Shown in pieces: positions 8,016 to 16,322 of a stretch of DNA of 64,000 nt; positions within the stretch are counted from its first letter, which is position 1, and every line of letters starts with the position of its first letter. The translations under genes and the position numbers were made by a program. The DNA is from Anaerolineae bacterium (GTDB lineage: Bacteria > Chloroflexota > Anaerolineae > Aggregatilineales > Phototrophicaceae): positions 30,423 to 94,422 of the forward strand of contig JALOOG010000002.1 in assembly GCA_025454525.1 (NCBI GenBank). Reading direction: 5' to 3'. Under the pieces are notes generated by a model. It saw only the letters and a list, made by a program, of their open reading frames with translations, was not told the origin of the DNA and ran no database searches.

Positions 8016-9560
8016 TTTGACAATCCGATTGTTTTTTTGCTCTTTGAGATCGTGCTGATCCTAGTGGCCGGCAGCGTCGGGGCTTGGGTCTTTAAATCGA
8101 TCCAAGATAACCGTGCGAAAAATCGTTTGACCTTGGCTGAAGCCGAAGCCCAAACGATCATTGCCAACGCCACCGAAAAATCCGCTGAATTGCTTCGGAG
8201 CGGCGAGGAAAAGCTCAAACTCGCCCGCGATGAGATCGACGATACCTTGAACCGTCGTCGCCGTGAATTAGACAAAGAAGAAGAACGCTTACAGGCCCGC
8301 CGTGAAGACCTCGATAAACGCCTTGATCGTCTGGAAAAGCGGGAACAGAACCTCAATAAACGCCAAAGCAACCTTGATAAGCGCGAAAATGAGCTAAAAC
8401 GCGCCGAAACCGAACGCCTAGAAGAACTGCAAAAGATCGCACAATTGACGATCGATGAGGCCCGCGTACAAGTCTTGGCTGCTGCCGAACAAGACTCCCG
8501 TAATGACATGGCCCGGATCATCCGTCAAGTGGAGGCCGAAGCCCGTGAAGAAGCCGACTCCCGCGCCCGTGATGTGATCGCCTTGGCCGTACAACGACTC
8601 GCTTCAGAGCATGTGAGCGAGATCGCGGTCAGCGTCGTCCCCTTGCCTAGTGATGAAATGAAGGGACGGATCATCGGGCGGAGCGGGCGCAACATCCGCG
8701 CCTTTGAGATCGCTACCGGAGTCGATGTCGTGGTAGATGATACCCCTGAAGCCGTCACGATCAGCAGTTTCGATCCCGTCCGACGGGAAGTAGCCCGCCG
8801 TGCGATGGAAAAACTGGTGATGGATGGGCGTATCCACCCCGCCCGCATCGAAAAATTGGTAGAAGATGCCCGCGCCGAAGTCGAAAGCATTATTCGGGAA
8901 GAGGGCGAACGCGCCGCTTATGAAACCGGTGTCCACGCCTTGCACCCAGAGATCATCAAACTCTTAGGCCGCCTCAAATTCCGCACCAGCTACGGGCAGA
9001 ATCAGCACTCGCACGCCATCGAAACCGCGCACATCGCGGGCATGATCGCCGCTGAATTAGGCGCAAATGTCGATATTGCCAAGGCCGGCGGCCTGCTCCA
9101 TGACATCGGCAAAGCGATCGATCATGAAGTGGAAGGCACTCACGCACTGATCGGCGCAGATTTTGCCAAGCGCTACGGCATCAACACCAAAGTGATCAAC
9201 TGCATCGCCAGTCATCATCATGAAGTCGAACAAGAATGCGTGGAGGCCTATATCGTCGAGGCCGCCGATGCGATCTCTGGAGCGCGTCCGGGAGCGCGCC
9301 GCGAAAGCCTCGAAACCTACATCAAGCGCGTCAAAACGCTAGAAGAGATCGCGACTGGCTTCGAGGGCGTAGAACAGAGCTACGCGCTGCAAGCTGGCCG
9401 TGAAGTACGGATTATTGTGCGTCCCGAAACAATTGATGACCTCGCCGCATTACGTTTGGCCCGCGATATCGCCCGTCAAATTGAAGAAACGATGCAATAC
9501 CCCGGCCAGATCAAAGTGCATGTGATCCGCGAAACCCGTGCCGTAGATTACGCTAAATAA
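8013..9560 (+). CDS. rny: ribonuclease Y
   Basis: 515-aa membrane-anchored endoribonuclease that initiates mRNA decay. An N-terminal transmembrane helix (FDNPIVFLLFEIVLILVAGSVG) is followed by a long charged coiled coil (about residues 30-190), a KH RNA-binding domain around 'GRIIGRSGRN' (about 215-270), and an HD phosphohydrolase domain with 'HSHAIETAHIAGM' and the metal-binding 'HDIGKAIDHE' (about 360). Domain order and length are canonical. The ATG at 8013 places the membrane helix at the very N terminus. It has its own terminator and follows recX. Confidence 0.93.
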   Translation: MFDNPIVFLLFEIVLILVAGSVGAWVFKSIQDNRAKNRLTLAEAEAQTIIANATEKSAELLRSGEEKLKLARDEIDDTLNRRRRELDKEEERLQARREDLDKRLDRLEKREQNLNKRQSNLDKRENELKRAETERLEELQKIAQLTIDEARVQVLAAAEQDSRNDMARIIRQVEAEAREEADSRARDVIALAVQRLASEHVSEIAVSVVPLPSDEMKGRIIGRSGRNIRAFEIATGVDVVVDDTPEAVTISSFDPVRREVARRAMEKLVMDGRIHPARIEKLVEDARAEVESIIREEGERAAYETGVHALHPEIIKLLGRLKFRTSYGQNQHSHAIETAHIAGMIAAELGANVDIAKAGGLLHDIGKAIDHEVEGTHALIGADFAKRYGINTKVINCIASHHHEVEQECVEAYIVEAADAISGARPGARRESLETYIKRVKTLEEIATGFEGVEQSYALQAGREVRIIVRPETIDDLAALRLARDIARQIEETMQYPGQIKVHVIRETRAVDYAK

Positions 9561-9586
9561 CCCATTTTTTTCGCCATGATTTCATC

Positions 9587-9619
9587 AACAGGAAGCCGAT
9601 CATATCGCTCCCTGTTTTT
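9587..9619 (+). terminator. terminator of RNase Y
   Basis: AACAGG (9587-9592) pairs with CCTGTT (9611-9616), with partial inner pairing, and is followed by TTTTT. It lies 27 nt after the RNase Y stop. Confidence 0.6.
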
Positions 9620-9883
9620 GATTCCCTCCTAAACGGCGGACGTGGCAGCGGCAGAAGGAAACAAATTTTTTTTCGGCGACAGCGGCAACGTGGTTAGAGA
9701 GATCGTAAGATTCAATGGGTGGCGCTCAAAAAGCAACGCCTCAAAATCAGCAACCACAGATTGAACCGGCTTTTCATTAGATACGCCTTTCGCGTGAGAT
9801 CGGTCGTGTGAGATAGAGAATAGCACAAGTGATCGAAAAAATCGTAACATTTGTCCACTTTTTAGCCTTGTCAACCGCTTACC

Positions 9884-9898
9884 CCCCAATAATTGGGG
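9884..9898 (+). promoter_or_regulatory. 15-bp palindrome, possible TetR operator
   Basis: CCCCAAT-A-ATTGGGG is a perfect palindrome 79 bp before the TetR start, close to a TTGTCA (9868-9873) that could act as a -35. TetR-family proteins usually bind such symmetric sites near their own promoter. The rest of the gap 9620-9976 holds no supported gene. Confidence 0.4.
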
Positions 9899-9976
9899 AT
9901 CTCAAACCTCTGCCGATGTTGTACTCTATGACCAGATGTGTATTTTGGGTCAAACAGTCAAAGGAGTCGATCATGT

Positions 9977-10675
9977 ATGAGCGACAGCGAACCCAAGCGT
10001 AACGAAGACCGACAGCGTAAGATCCTACAAGCTGCGGATGAATTGATCTCCTACTACGGTTATGACAAGACCACCATGAGCGACATCGCGCAAAAAGCGG
10101 GGATCTCTAAAGGCGCGCTGTATCTGCACTTTGATAGCAAAGAAGCCTTGTTTGAGGCGTTGTTGTTAGATCAATCGGAGCGCGTGTTAGATGACACGAT
10201 CGCACGCATTGAAGCCGATCCCAATGGCGGATCATTTTTCGCGCTGTATTCGCACATGCTCACGGCGGCCGCACATAACCCATTCGTGCGGGCGCTGATG
10301 TCCCAAAATCGCCGCATTTTAGGCGATTACGTGCAACAGTTGGTCAATTCACCTCTGTATGAGCAGACTCGCGGCACGCGGATCGAAATGATCCAACAAT
10401 TGCAGGCCAAAGGCATGATCCGTAACGATGTGCCGCCGCAAATGGTGATGTACTTTTTAAACTTGATTCGGCAAGGACTCGCGCAAGGCGATGCGCTTCT
10501 TTCAAAAGAGGACATCCCGCCCTTAGAGACCTTCGCACCGATTTTAGCGGAATTTTTAACCCGGGCCTTGGCACCGCCCGACTCGAATGGCGGTGAAATG
10601 GGCAAACAAACGATCCGTCATTTCTTAGAAATGTCACGGACGCAACTCAAGACGTTTCAACAACACAAAAAATAG
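9977..10675 (+). CDS. TetR/AcrR-family transcriptional regulator
   Basis: 232-aa repressor. The N-terminal helix-turn-helix 'KILQAADELISYYGYDKTTMSDIAQKAGISKGALYLHFDSKEALFE' (about residues 13-60) is textbook TetR; the C-terminal ligand domain is variable. It stands 72 nt upstream of an ABC exporter on the same strand, so it probably controls that exporter and itself in response to a small molecule. The ATG at 9977 is used because AAGGAG (9961-9966) precedes it and the family's N terminus begins there. Confidence 0.85.
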   Translation: MSDSEPKRNEDRQRKILQAADELISYYGYDKTTMSDIAQKAGISKGALYLHFDSKEALFEALLLDQSERVLDDTIARIEADPNGGSFFALYSHMLTAAAHNPFVRALMSQNRRILGDYVQQLVNSPLYEQTRGTRIEMIQQLQAKGMIRNDVPPQMVMYFLNLIRQGLAQGDALLSKEDIPPLETFAPILAEFLTRALAPPDSNGGEMGKQTIRHFLEMSRTQLKTFQQHKK

Positions 10676-10747
10676 GAATCCTCAGGGAAACCCTATGCCT
10701 AGTGCATCCCGCCATGTTCAGCGGGCATCCTATAAGGAGTAAACATC

Positions 10748-11650
10748 ATGAATGAGGTCATCATTCAAACCGAACAGCTTAGCAAACGTTATGGCGCACA
10801 ATTGGCCTTAAATCAACTCAATTTATCGGTGCAACGGGGCGAAATTTTTGGCTATCTCGGCCCCAACGGAGCGGGTAAAACCACCACGATCCGGATCTTG
10901 CTAGATCTGATCCGCCCTTCACAAGGCAAAGCGACGATCTTCGGCCTGAATAGCCAAGCCGATAGTGTGGCCCTTCATCACCGAATCGGCTTCATGCCCG
11001 GTGAGTTGAACCTGTGGCCGAATCAATTGGGCCGCAACATCGTGCGTTACATGGCTTCTGTGCGTGGCAATGTGGACATGCGCTATGTCGGTGAACTCGT
11101 CGAACGGCTACAGCTAGACCTCAATAAGCGTATGCGTGATTATTCGACGGGCAATAAACGCAAACTTGGCTTGATCTTAGCGCTGATGCACAAGCCGGAT
11201 CTCTTGATTTTAGATGAACCCACTAGCGGGCTTGATCCGTTGATGCAGCAGATCTTTAACGAGTTGATGCGTGAATGTCGTGAAGCGGGCCGCACCGTGT
11301 TTTTGTCCTCACATCTTTTGAGTGAGGTACAAGCGATCTGTGATCGGGTGGGGATCTTACGCGGCGGTGAGTTAAAGGCCGTCGAAACCGTGTCGAAACT
11401 GACTCATGCCGATTTCCGCTGGGTGACGATCGAATTTCGTGATCGTCCGATGCTCTCTAACTTAGGCACGATCGCCGGTGTACAAGACCTGACCGTGAAC
11501 GATCATACCGTGAAATTACGCTTATTCGGTGATTTTGATCCGCTCTTACGTGCGGTGAGCGATCAATACGTGGTTAACCTTAAAATCAATGAACCGACTC
11601 TTGAAGAAATTTTCCTTGCGTTTTATGGCGAACAACGCCAATTAGTCTAA
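10748..11650 (+). CDS. ABC transporter ATP-binding protein (ABC-2 exporter)
   Basis: 300-aa ATPase with Walker A GPNGAGKTT (about residues 38-46), a Q-loop region, the signature 'YSTGNKRKLGL' (a degenerate LSGGQ), Walker B 'LLILDEPTSGLDP' and the switch His in 'FLSSHLLSEV'. The C-terminal extension is typical of DrrA/CcmA-type drug or lipid exporters. The partner permease begins 18 nt downstream and the TetR regulator precedes it, so this is a regulated efflux operon; the substrate is unknown. Confidence 0.88.
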   Translation: MNEVIIQTEQLSKRYGAQLALNQLNLSVQRGEIFGYLGPNGAGKTTTIRILLDLIRPSQGKATIFGLNSQADSVALHHRIGFMPGELNLWPNQLGRNIVRYMASVRGNVDMRYVGELVERLQLDLNKRMRDYSTGNKRKLGLILALMHKPDLLILDEPTSGLDPLMQQIFNELMRECREAGRTVFLSSHLLSEVQAICDRVGILRGGELKAVETVSKLTHADFRWVTIEFRDRPMLSNLGTIAGVQDLTVNDHTVKLRLFGDFDPLLRAVSDQYVVNLKINEPTLEEIFLAFYGEQRQLV

Positions 11651-11668
11651 CGGTGGAGGGACAACATC

Positions 11669-12469
11669 ATGGCTGTTTTAATTGAAACCTTACGTCGTCA
11701 TTGGCGCGGTGCGCTCATGTGGAGCTTGGGCCTCACGTTTTATAGCGTGTATACTGTCATGTTTATTCCGGATCTGGCCGGCTTACAGGCCTTGTTAGAA
11801 GTGTTTGAGAGTTTTCCCACCGGACTGTTACAGGTCTTCGGGTTTACGGACATCAGCACTTTAGCGACCCCTGAAGGCTTTTTAGGGATCAACATGGTCT
11901 ATACCCTTGTCTTGTTATCGGTTTACGCGGTTTTTGCGGGCTTATCGTTAACCGCTAATGAAGAAGACAGCGGAGTGATGGATATGGTCTTAGCCCTGCC
12001 CTTGCATCGTTATCAGGTGATTGTGGAAAAGTTCATCGCCTACACGCTATTACTAGTGGTGATTGGTCTCGCTTGTGGTATCGGCACAATCATCGGGGAT
12101 CAATTAAATCCTAACGTCACCTTTGACCCGATCAACCTGTTGATCGGCAACCTCAACGTCATACCAAGTGCCATGCTGATCGTAGCATTCACAGGGTTCA
12201 TCGGTACTTTGGTGCGGCGGCGTAACACGGCGGCGGCGATTGCGGGCTTGTTTATCGCGTTTAGCTTCTTGGCAGATAACTTCGCACGCGGGGTCGATCA
12301 TCCGGTTGCACAAACGGTACGCACCTTCTCGTTTTTCCGATATGCTGATCTGGGCAATGTCTTACTCACCGGGGTGGTGATCAGCTCCCTATTGGTCTTG
12401 TTGATCGCTACTGCGGTCTTGGTTGGTAGCGCGGTGTTCTTGTTCCAACGGCGTGACATCGCGGTATAA
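11669..12469 (+). CDS. ABC-2 type permease
   Basis: 266-aa membrane protein with about six hydrophobic segments (around residues 15-35, 65-90, 105-130, 140-165, 175-200 and 230-255). 'TANEEDSGVMDMVLALPLHRYQVIVEKF' is the typical cytoplasmic coupling loop of ABC-2 permeases. It forms an exporter with the ATPase immediately upstream. The start ATG follows GGTGGAGGG. Confidence 0.82.
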   Translation: MAVLIETLRRHWRGALMWSLGLTFYSVYTVMFIPDLAGLQALLEVFESFPTGLLQVFGFTDISTLATPEGFLGINMVYTLVLLSVYAVFAGLSLTANEEDSGVMDMVLALPLHRYQVIVEKFIAYTLLLVVIGLACGIGTIIGDQLNPNVTFDPINLLIGNLNVIPSAMLIVAFTGFIGTLVRRRNTAAAIAGLFIAFSFLADNFARGVDHPVAQTVRTFSFFRYADLGNVLLTGVVISSLLVLLIATAVLVGSAVFLFQRRDIAV

Positions 12470-12482
12470 ACAACCTTCTTAA

Positions 12483-12510
12483 TGGGTTAGTATCATCGGA
12501 TGCTAACCCA
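12483..12510 (+). terminator. hairpin after the ABC operon
   Basis: TGGGTTAG (12483-12490) pairs perfectly with CTAACCCA (12503-12510), with extra ATC/GAT pairing inside. There is no T-run afterwards, so it may be a weak or Rho-assisted terminator or an mRNA-stabilising hairpin. Confidence 0.45.
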
Positions 12511-12529
12511 TGGATTCTCCTTCTAGACT

Positions 12530-12557
12530 TTGCAACTTGTATCACAAATGGTAGGAT
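12530..12557 (+). promoter_or_regulatory. predicted promoter of the fasciclin lipoprotein
   Basis: TTGCAA (12530-12535), a 16-bp spacer and TAGGAT (12552-12557). The spacer ends in AAATGG just before the TA of the -10, as in the promoter-like sequence at 13554-13581 in front of the next lipoprotein gene. Confidence 0.4.
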
Positions 12558-12601
12558 CACCGCGCTTATCATGTTACCCATTTACCTTTTCAGGAGGATC
12601 T

Positions 12602-13360
12602 ATGCTTAAAAAATCCTTCGTGTTCGGACTCCTCTCCGTGATCGGTCTGTTGCTGTTGACCGCTTGCGGCGGCAGTCCAGCACCGACCGCCACGACTATC
12701 CCCGAAGCGGATGAAACCGAATTAGCCGTTGTCCCCACCGTTAACCTCGATGTCACCCGTGAGGCGGGCGCAAATGAACCCGATGCGACGGCGGATGCCC
12801 TAGCAACGGCCGAAGCGACCGCAGAGGCGACTCCCGAAGTTCCCACCGGCCCCACAATCTTAGACATCTTGGCGACTCAAGAGGATCTCACGGTGGTGTA
12901 TGCCGCCATTCAAGCGGCAGGTTTAGCGGCGGTATTAGACGGCCCCGGCACGTTTACCCTGTTCGCACCTAGCAATGAGGCCTTTAGCGCCGCATTGACC
13001 ACACTAGAATTAGATGTAGAGACGCTATTCCGCGATACGGATACGCTCACCAATATCCTACTCTACCACGTCACCCCGTTGACCTATCGTGCGGCCGATT
13101 TATCGACCACAGAGATCGCCACTGTACAAGGGGCCTCGATCCGTGTTACCGTGAATACAGACGGCAGCGTACTGTTAAATGAAGTCGTCACCGTCTCCAC
13201 CCTTCGGGACATCGAAGGCAGTAACGGCGTGATCCATGTGATCGAAGGCGTGTTACTCCCACCGGAACCCGAAGCGACTCCGGAAGCGACGGCCGAAGCA
13301 ACATCAGAATCAGCGGCGACTCCTGAACCCACGGCCGAAGCAACCGCGGACGGCGCATAA
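12602..13360 (+). CDS. fasciclin (FAS1) domain lipoprotein
   Basis: 252-aa lipoprotein. The signal sequence ends in a lipobox (LLLLTAC) at about residue 20; an Ala/Thr/Glu-rich linker follows; one FAS1 domain occupies about residues 85-215 ('ILATQEDLTVVYAAIQAAGL', 'GTFTLFAPSNEAFSA', 'LLYHVTPL', 'NGVIHVIEGVLLPP'). The tail repeats 'EATPEATAEATSE'. FAS1 domains mediate adhesion or binding at the cell surface. The ATG at 12602 has AGGAGG just upstream and begins the signal peptide. It is next to a second lipoprotein with similar linkers. Confidence 0.85.
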   Translation: MLKKSFVFGLLSVIGLLLLTACGGSPAPTATTIPEADETELAVVPTVNLDVTREAGANEPDATADALATAEATAEATPEVPTGPTILDILATQEDLTVVYAAIQAAGLAAVLDGPGTFTLFAPSNEAFSAALTTLELDVETLFRDTDTLTNILLYHVTPLTYRAADLSTTEIATVQGASIRVTVNTDGSVLLNEVVTVSTLRDIEGSNGVIHVIEGVLLPPEPEATPEATAEATSESAATPEPTAEATADGA

Positions 13361-13501
13361 CAACTTGGTTAGAAGTTGATCGATGTTCCGTTTATTTTAG
13401 ACAAAATTGTTGAGGATGATTGGGGTAAAACTTACGCATCAGATCACAATTTGAGGGATAATCGGCACTTTTTTAGGGGATTGTGACCATTTTCAATCTG
13501 T

Positions 13502-13524
13502 CAATTGTTCATTTTTCACAATTG
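13502..13524 (+). promoter_or_regulatory. inverted repeat upstream of the BMP lipoprotein
   Basis: CAATTGT (13502-13508), a 9-bp spacer and ACAATTG (13518-13524) form a perfect inverted repeat ending 30 bp before the predicted -35. The spacing would suit a dimeric regulator. Confidence 0.35.
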
Positions 13525-13553
13525 TACACCCTACTTTTCATGATCCTATTGGT

Positions 13554-13581
13554 TTGCAAGTTTGCAGACTAATGGTACTAT
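13554..13581 (+). promoter_or_regulatory. predicted promoter of the BMP lipoprotein
   Basis: TTGCAA (13554-13559), a 16-bp spacer and TACTAT (13576-13581), about 50 bp before the start codon. It resembles the fasciclin promoter at 12530-12557. Confidence 0.45.
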
Positions 13582-13634
13582 TTTACCGGATTCACTCCAA
13601 GTGATTACAACCTTTCCACTCTAGAGGAGGAAAT

Positions 13635-15302
13635 ATGCAAAGAAAATTTTTGGTATTTGTCTTATTGACGCTGATCGGCTCTGTGTTTCTAGCCGCTTGT
13701 GCGACCGGAGAAGAACCGACAGCTACGCCACGTCCCACCAACACCGCGACCACCGTTCCTACAGAAGAAGCCACGGCTGAAGCTTCTGTGGCAACGGAAG
13801 AAGCGACGATGGAAATGACCGTGGAAGCGGAAATGACCATGGAAGCGACGATGGAAGCCACCATGGAAATGACCGAAGAAGCCGCTGCCCGCACTGCTGA
13901 ACCGGCCGTTGCTGCCACCGAAGAAGCCACCATGGAAATGACCGAAGAAGCCACTATGGAAGCGGTCATGACTGAAGAAGCCACCATGGAAGCGACGATG
14001 GAAGCCACTATGGAAATGACTATGGAAGCGACGATGGAAGCCACCATGGAAATGACCATGGAAGCGACGATGGAAGCCACCATGGAAATGACCGAAGAAG
14101 CCACTATGGAAGCGGTCATGACTGAAGAAGCGACCATGGAAGCCACCCCTGATATGGCGATGACTCCAGAAGCCGCTACGACCGAAGAAGCCACACCTGA
14201 CATGGTGATGACTCCAGAGGCTGCTGCGACGGAAGAAACCGTCAACTTGGCCGGCACGATCGAATCGGTCTGCTTGATCACCGACGTTGGTAGCATTGAC
14301 GACGGCACCTTCAACCAACTCGCTTATAACGGGATGGTGCGTGCCGCGGAAGACTTCAACCTCGAAGACAAATACATCGAAACCCAAAACCAAGCGGATT
14401 ACACCAACAACATCCAAACCTGCATCGATGAAGGCTACGACGCGATCATCACCGTCGGCTTCTTGATCACCGATGCGACCTTAGAAGCCGCCCAAAATAA
14501 CCCCAGCGTCTACTTCATCGGCGTGGATCAAGGGTATGCGGATGCACCGGACAACCTCGTCGGTATCCAATTCCGTGAAGATCAAGCGGGCTTCCTCGCC
14601 GGCGTGATGGCCGGGTTGCTCACCGAAAGCAATGTGGTCGGTGGTGTGTACGGGGTCGATATTCCCGCCGTGATCAAGTTCCGTAACGGCTTTGAACAAG
14701 GCGTGCGTTTCGTGAATCCCGAAGCGCGGATCTTGGGTGTGTACATCGGTAGCTTTGTCGCTTCAGCAGAAGGCGCGGACGCAGCCGATAACTTCATCGG
14801 CGAAGGCGCGGACGTGATCTTCGGCGCGGGCGGTCAAACCGGATCCGGCGCGATCTTACGTGCGGCCGAACGCGGTGTGAAAGTGATCGGCGTGGATCAA
14901 GACGAATTTTTCACCACCTTCGGGCGTGGTGCGACCCCCGGCGCGGAAAACTTAGTGACCAGCGCGATCAAACGGGTGGACGAAGGTATCTATCAAATGT
15001 TGAACGCGCTAAGCGTGGGTGAATACGGTTGGCCGGTAGACGGCGACTACATCATGGACGCGGTGGTGGATGGTGTCGGGTTCGCTCCGGCCAATGCCGC
15101 CACGGTGCCGGAAGATGTCACCGCCCGCGTGCAAGAAGTGTTTGAAGCGCTCAAGACCGGTGAACTCACCACGGGTGTAGACCCGATCAGCGGTGAACTG
15201 CTTGAACCGATGGAAGCTCCAGAAGAAGCGGCTACGGAAGAAATGGAAATGACTCCAGAAGCCACCATGGAAGCAACCCCAGAAGCCACTGCACGTCCCT
15301 AA
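13635..15302 (+). CDS. BMP/PnrA-like substrate-binding lipoprotein with Met/Glu/Thr-rich stalk
   Basis: 555-aa lipoprotein. The signal and lipobox (VFLAAC) end near residue 22. A stalk of about 170 residues built from Glu-Ala-Thr-Met units follows. Then comes a periplasmic-binding-type domain of the basic membrane protein (BMP/PnrA/Med) family at about residues 205-520: 'VCLITDVGSIDDGTFNQLAYNGM', 'VYFIGVDQG', 'GVYGVDIPAVIKFRNGFEQGV' and 'GVKVIGVDQDEF'. Family members capture purine nucleosides for an ABC importer; no importer genes are adjacent. A shorter acidic tail repeats the stalk motif. GAGGAGG precedes the ATG. Confidence 0.87.
   Translation: MQRKFLVFVLLTLIGSVFLAACATGEEPTATPRPTNTATTVPTEEATAEASVATEEATMEMTVEAEMTMEATMEATMEMTEEAAARTAEPAVAATEEATMEMTEEATMEAVMTEEATMEATMEATMEMTMEATMEATMEMTMEATMEATMEMTEEATMEAVMTEEATMEATPDMAMTPEAATTEEATPDMVMTPEAAATEETVNLAGTIESVCLITDVGSIDDGTFNQLAYNGMVRAAEDFNLEDKYIETQNQADYTNNIQTCIDEGYDAIITVGFLITDATLEAAQNNPSVYFIGVDQGYADAPDNLVGIQFREDQAGFLAGVMAGLLTESNVVGGVYGVDIPAVIKFRNGFEQGVRFVNPEARILGVYIGSFVASAEGADAADNFIGEGADVIFGAGGQTGSGAILRAAERGVKVIGVDQDEFFTTFGRGATPGAENLVTSAIKRVDEGIYQMLNALSVGEYGWPVDGDYIMDAVVDGVGFAPANAATVPEDVTARVQEVFEALKTGELTTGVDPISGELLEPMEAPEEAATEEMEMTPEATMEATPEATARP
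13797..14150 (+). repeat. coding repeat in the BMP lipoprotein stalk
   Basis: Tandem in-frame units of 12 and 24 nt (GAAGCGACGATGGAAGCC and variants) encode Met-Glu-Ala-Thr and Met-Glu-Met-Thr blocks. The copies are nearly identical at the DNA level, which suggests recent slippage expansion and possible length variation between strains. Confidence 0.8.
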
Positions 15303-15313
15303 GCTTTAACAAA

Positions 15314-15344
15314 AACGGGTTCTCGCTTTGAGAACCCGTTTTTT
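15314..15344. terminator. bidirectional Rho-independent terminator
   Basis: An 11-bp perfect stem, AACGGGTTCTC (15314-15324) and GAGAACCCGTT (15330-15340), is flanked by AAAAA on the left and TTTTTT on the right. It ends both the BMP gene and the convergent DsbA-like gene. Confidence 0.9.
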
Positions 15345-15353
15345 AACCTTGAT

Positions 15354-16184
15354 TTAGCTAGGACGTGGCGGCGGTGTCACCCCCGCTTTGGTCAATTCAG
15401 CATCGATCAACAGGATAAACACGTTGATCGGTTGCGCCCCACTGATAAACCGTCCGTTGATGAAAAACGCCGGAGTCGCCGAAACCCCTAACGAGTCCCC
15501 GTCTAATAGATCCAATTGAATTTCTTCAATTTTAGCCGGATCGCCCATGCAACTGGTAAACGTAGTCACATCCATGCCTAATTCATCCGCAAAGCCGTTA
15601 TACGCCTCTTGTGAGCGGGCGCGGGGGTTGGCAAAGATCAAGTTATGAAATTCCCAAAACTTGCCTTGATCATCGGCGCATTCCGCGGCGATCGCCGTTT
15701 GCACCGATAACTCACGCCCGATGATCGGCATATCCCGATACACAATTCGCACACTATCTCCATACCGATCGATGATCTGTTTGAGGGTGTTATTGGCATA
15801 ACTCGCACAAAAACTACAGTTAAAATCGCTAAATTCGACGATCGTCACAGGCGCATCCACCGGCCCCAACGCGGGATCATCATCCACCAGATCTTGTAAA
15901 CTTAAGCGGGCGGTGGCCCCCTCTGATCCGCTTAGATCCGCGCTTTGTAACGCTTGCGCGACGGCCAATTGAATCTGACTGATACTGACCGCGCTGCCCC
16001 GCCCGATCAAATTGCCCAACAACACCCCAATCGCTAGAAACACGATCGCGACCGCGGTATAATTGATCGTGAGTTGTGTCGAGCTAATCACCGTCGTTTG
16101 TGGGGCTACGGGGGCAGCGTCCTTAGGCGCTTCGGGTTGACCGATCGCCTCGGTGTCCGCTACCACTTCATTTTGTTCAGTCAC
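15354..16184 (-). CDS. membrane-anchored DsbA-like thiol-disulfide oxidoreductase
   Basis: 276-aa protein: a hydrophilic cytoplasmic N terminus, one transmembrane helix (about residues 38-60), then an extracytoplasmic thioredoxin-fold domain of the DsbA/BdbD type (about 105-270). The active site is CSFC in 'FSDFNCSFCASY', and the cis-Pro loop is 'GVSATPAFFINGRFISG'. It likely oxidises or isomerises disulfides in secreted proteins. The GTG start at 16184 has GAAAGGAG six bases upstream. It is divergent from the cyclase gene with 138 nt between them. Confidence 0.85.
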   Translation of the reverse strand: MTEQNEVVADTEAIGQPEAPKDAAPVAPQTTVISSTQLTINYTAVAIVFLAIGVLLGNLIGRGSAVSISQIQLAVAQALQSADLSGSEGATARLSLQDLVDDDPALGPVDAPVTIVEFSDFNCSFCASYANNTLKQIIDRYGDSVRIVYRDMPIIGRELSVQTAIAAECADDQGKFWEFHNLIFANPRARSQEAYNGFADELGMDVTTFTSCMGDPAKIEEIQLDLLDGDSLGVSATPAFFINGRFISGAQPINVFILLIDAELTKAGVTPPPRPS

Positions 16185-16322
16185 ACCCCTCTCCTTTCAG
16201 TTCATTTTACGAGAAGATTTATCCTGTAGTTATTTCAGACTCACCATCAACTTATGCTAGTCCGTAGAATACCCGAAGCTGAGATCTGTATCAATCTTAC
16301 GTTTGTCCAGAGTTGTTGACGA

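Noticed and set aside
9629..9889. An 86-codon minus-strand frame in the gap after RNase Y
   Set aside because: No ribosome site, no recognisable pattern, and it ends inside AT-rich terminator flanks.
13592..14417. Long minus-strand reading frames opposite the BMP lipoprotein stalk
   Set aside because: They mirror the repetitive coding sequence of the plus-strand gene (Ser/Val/Ala or Phe/His/Gly arrays), have no ribosome site and no family signature.
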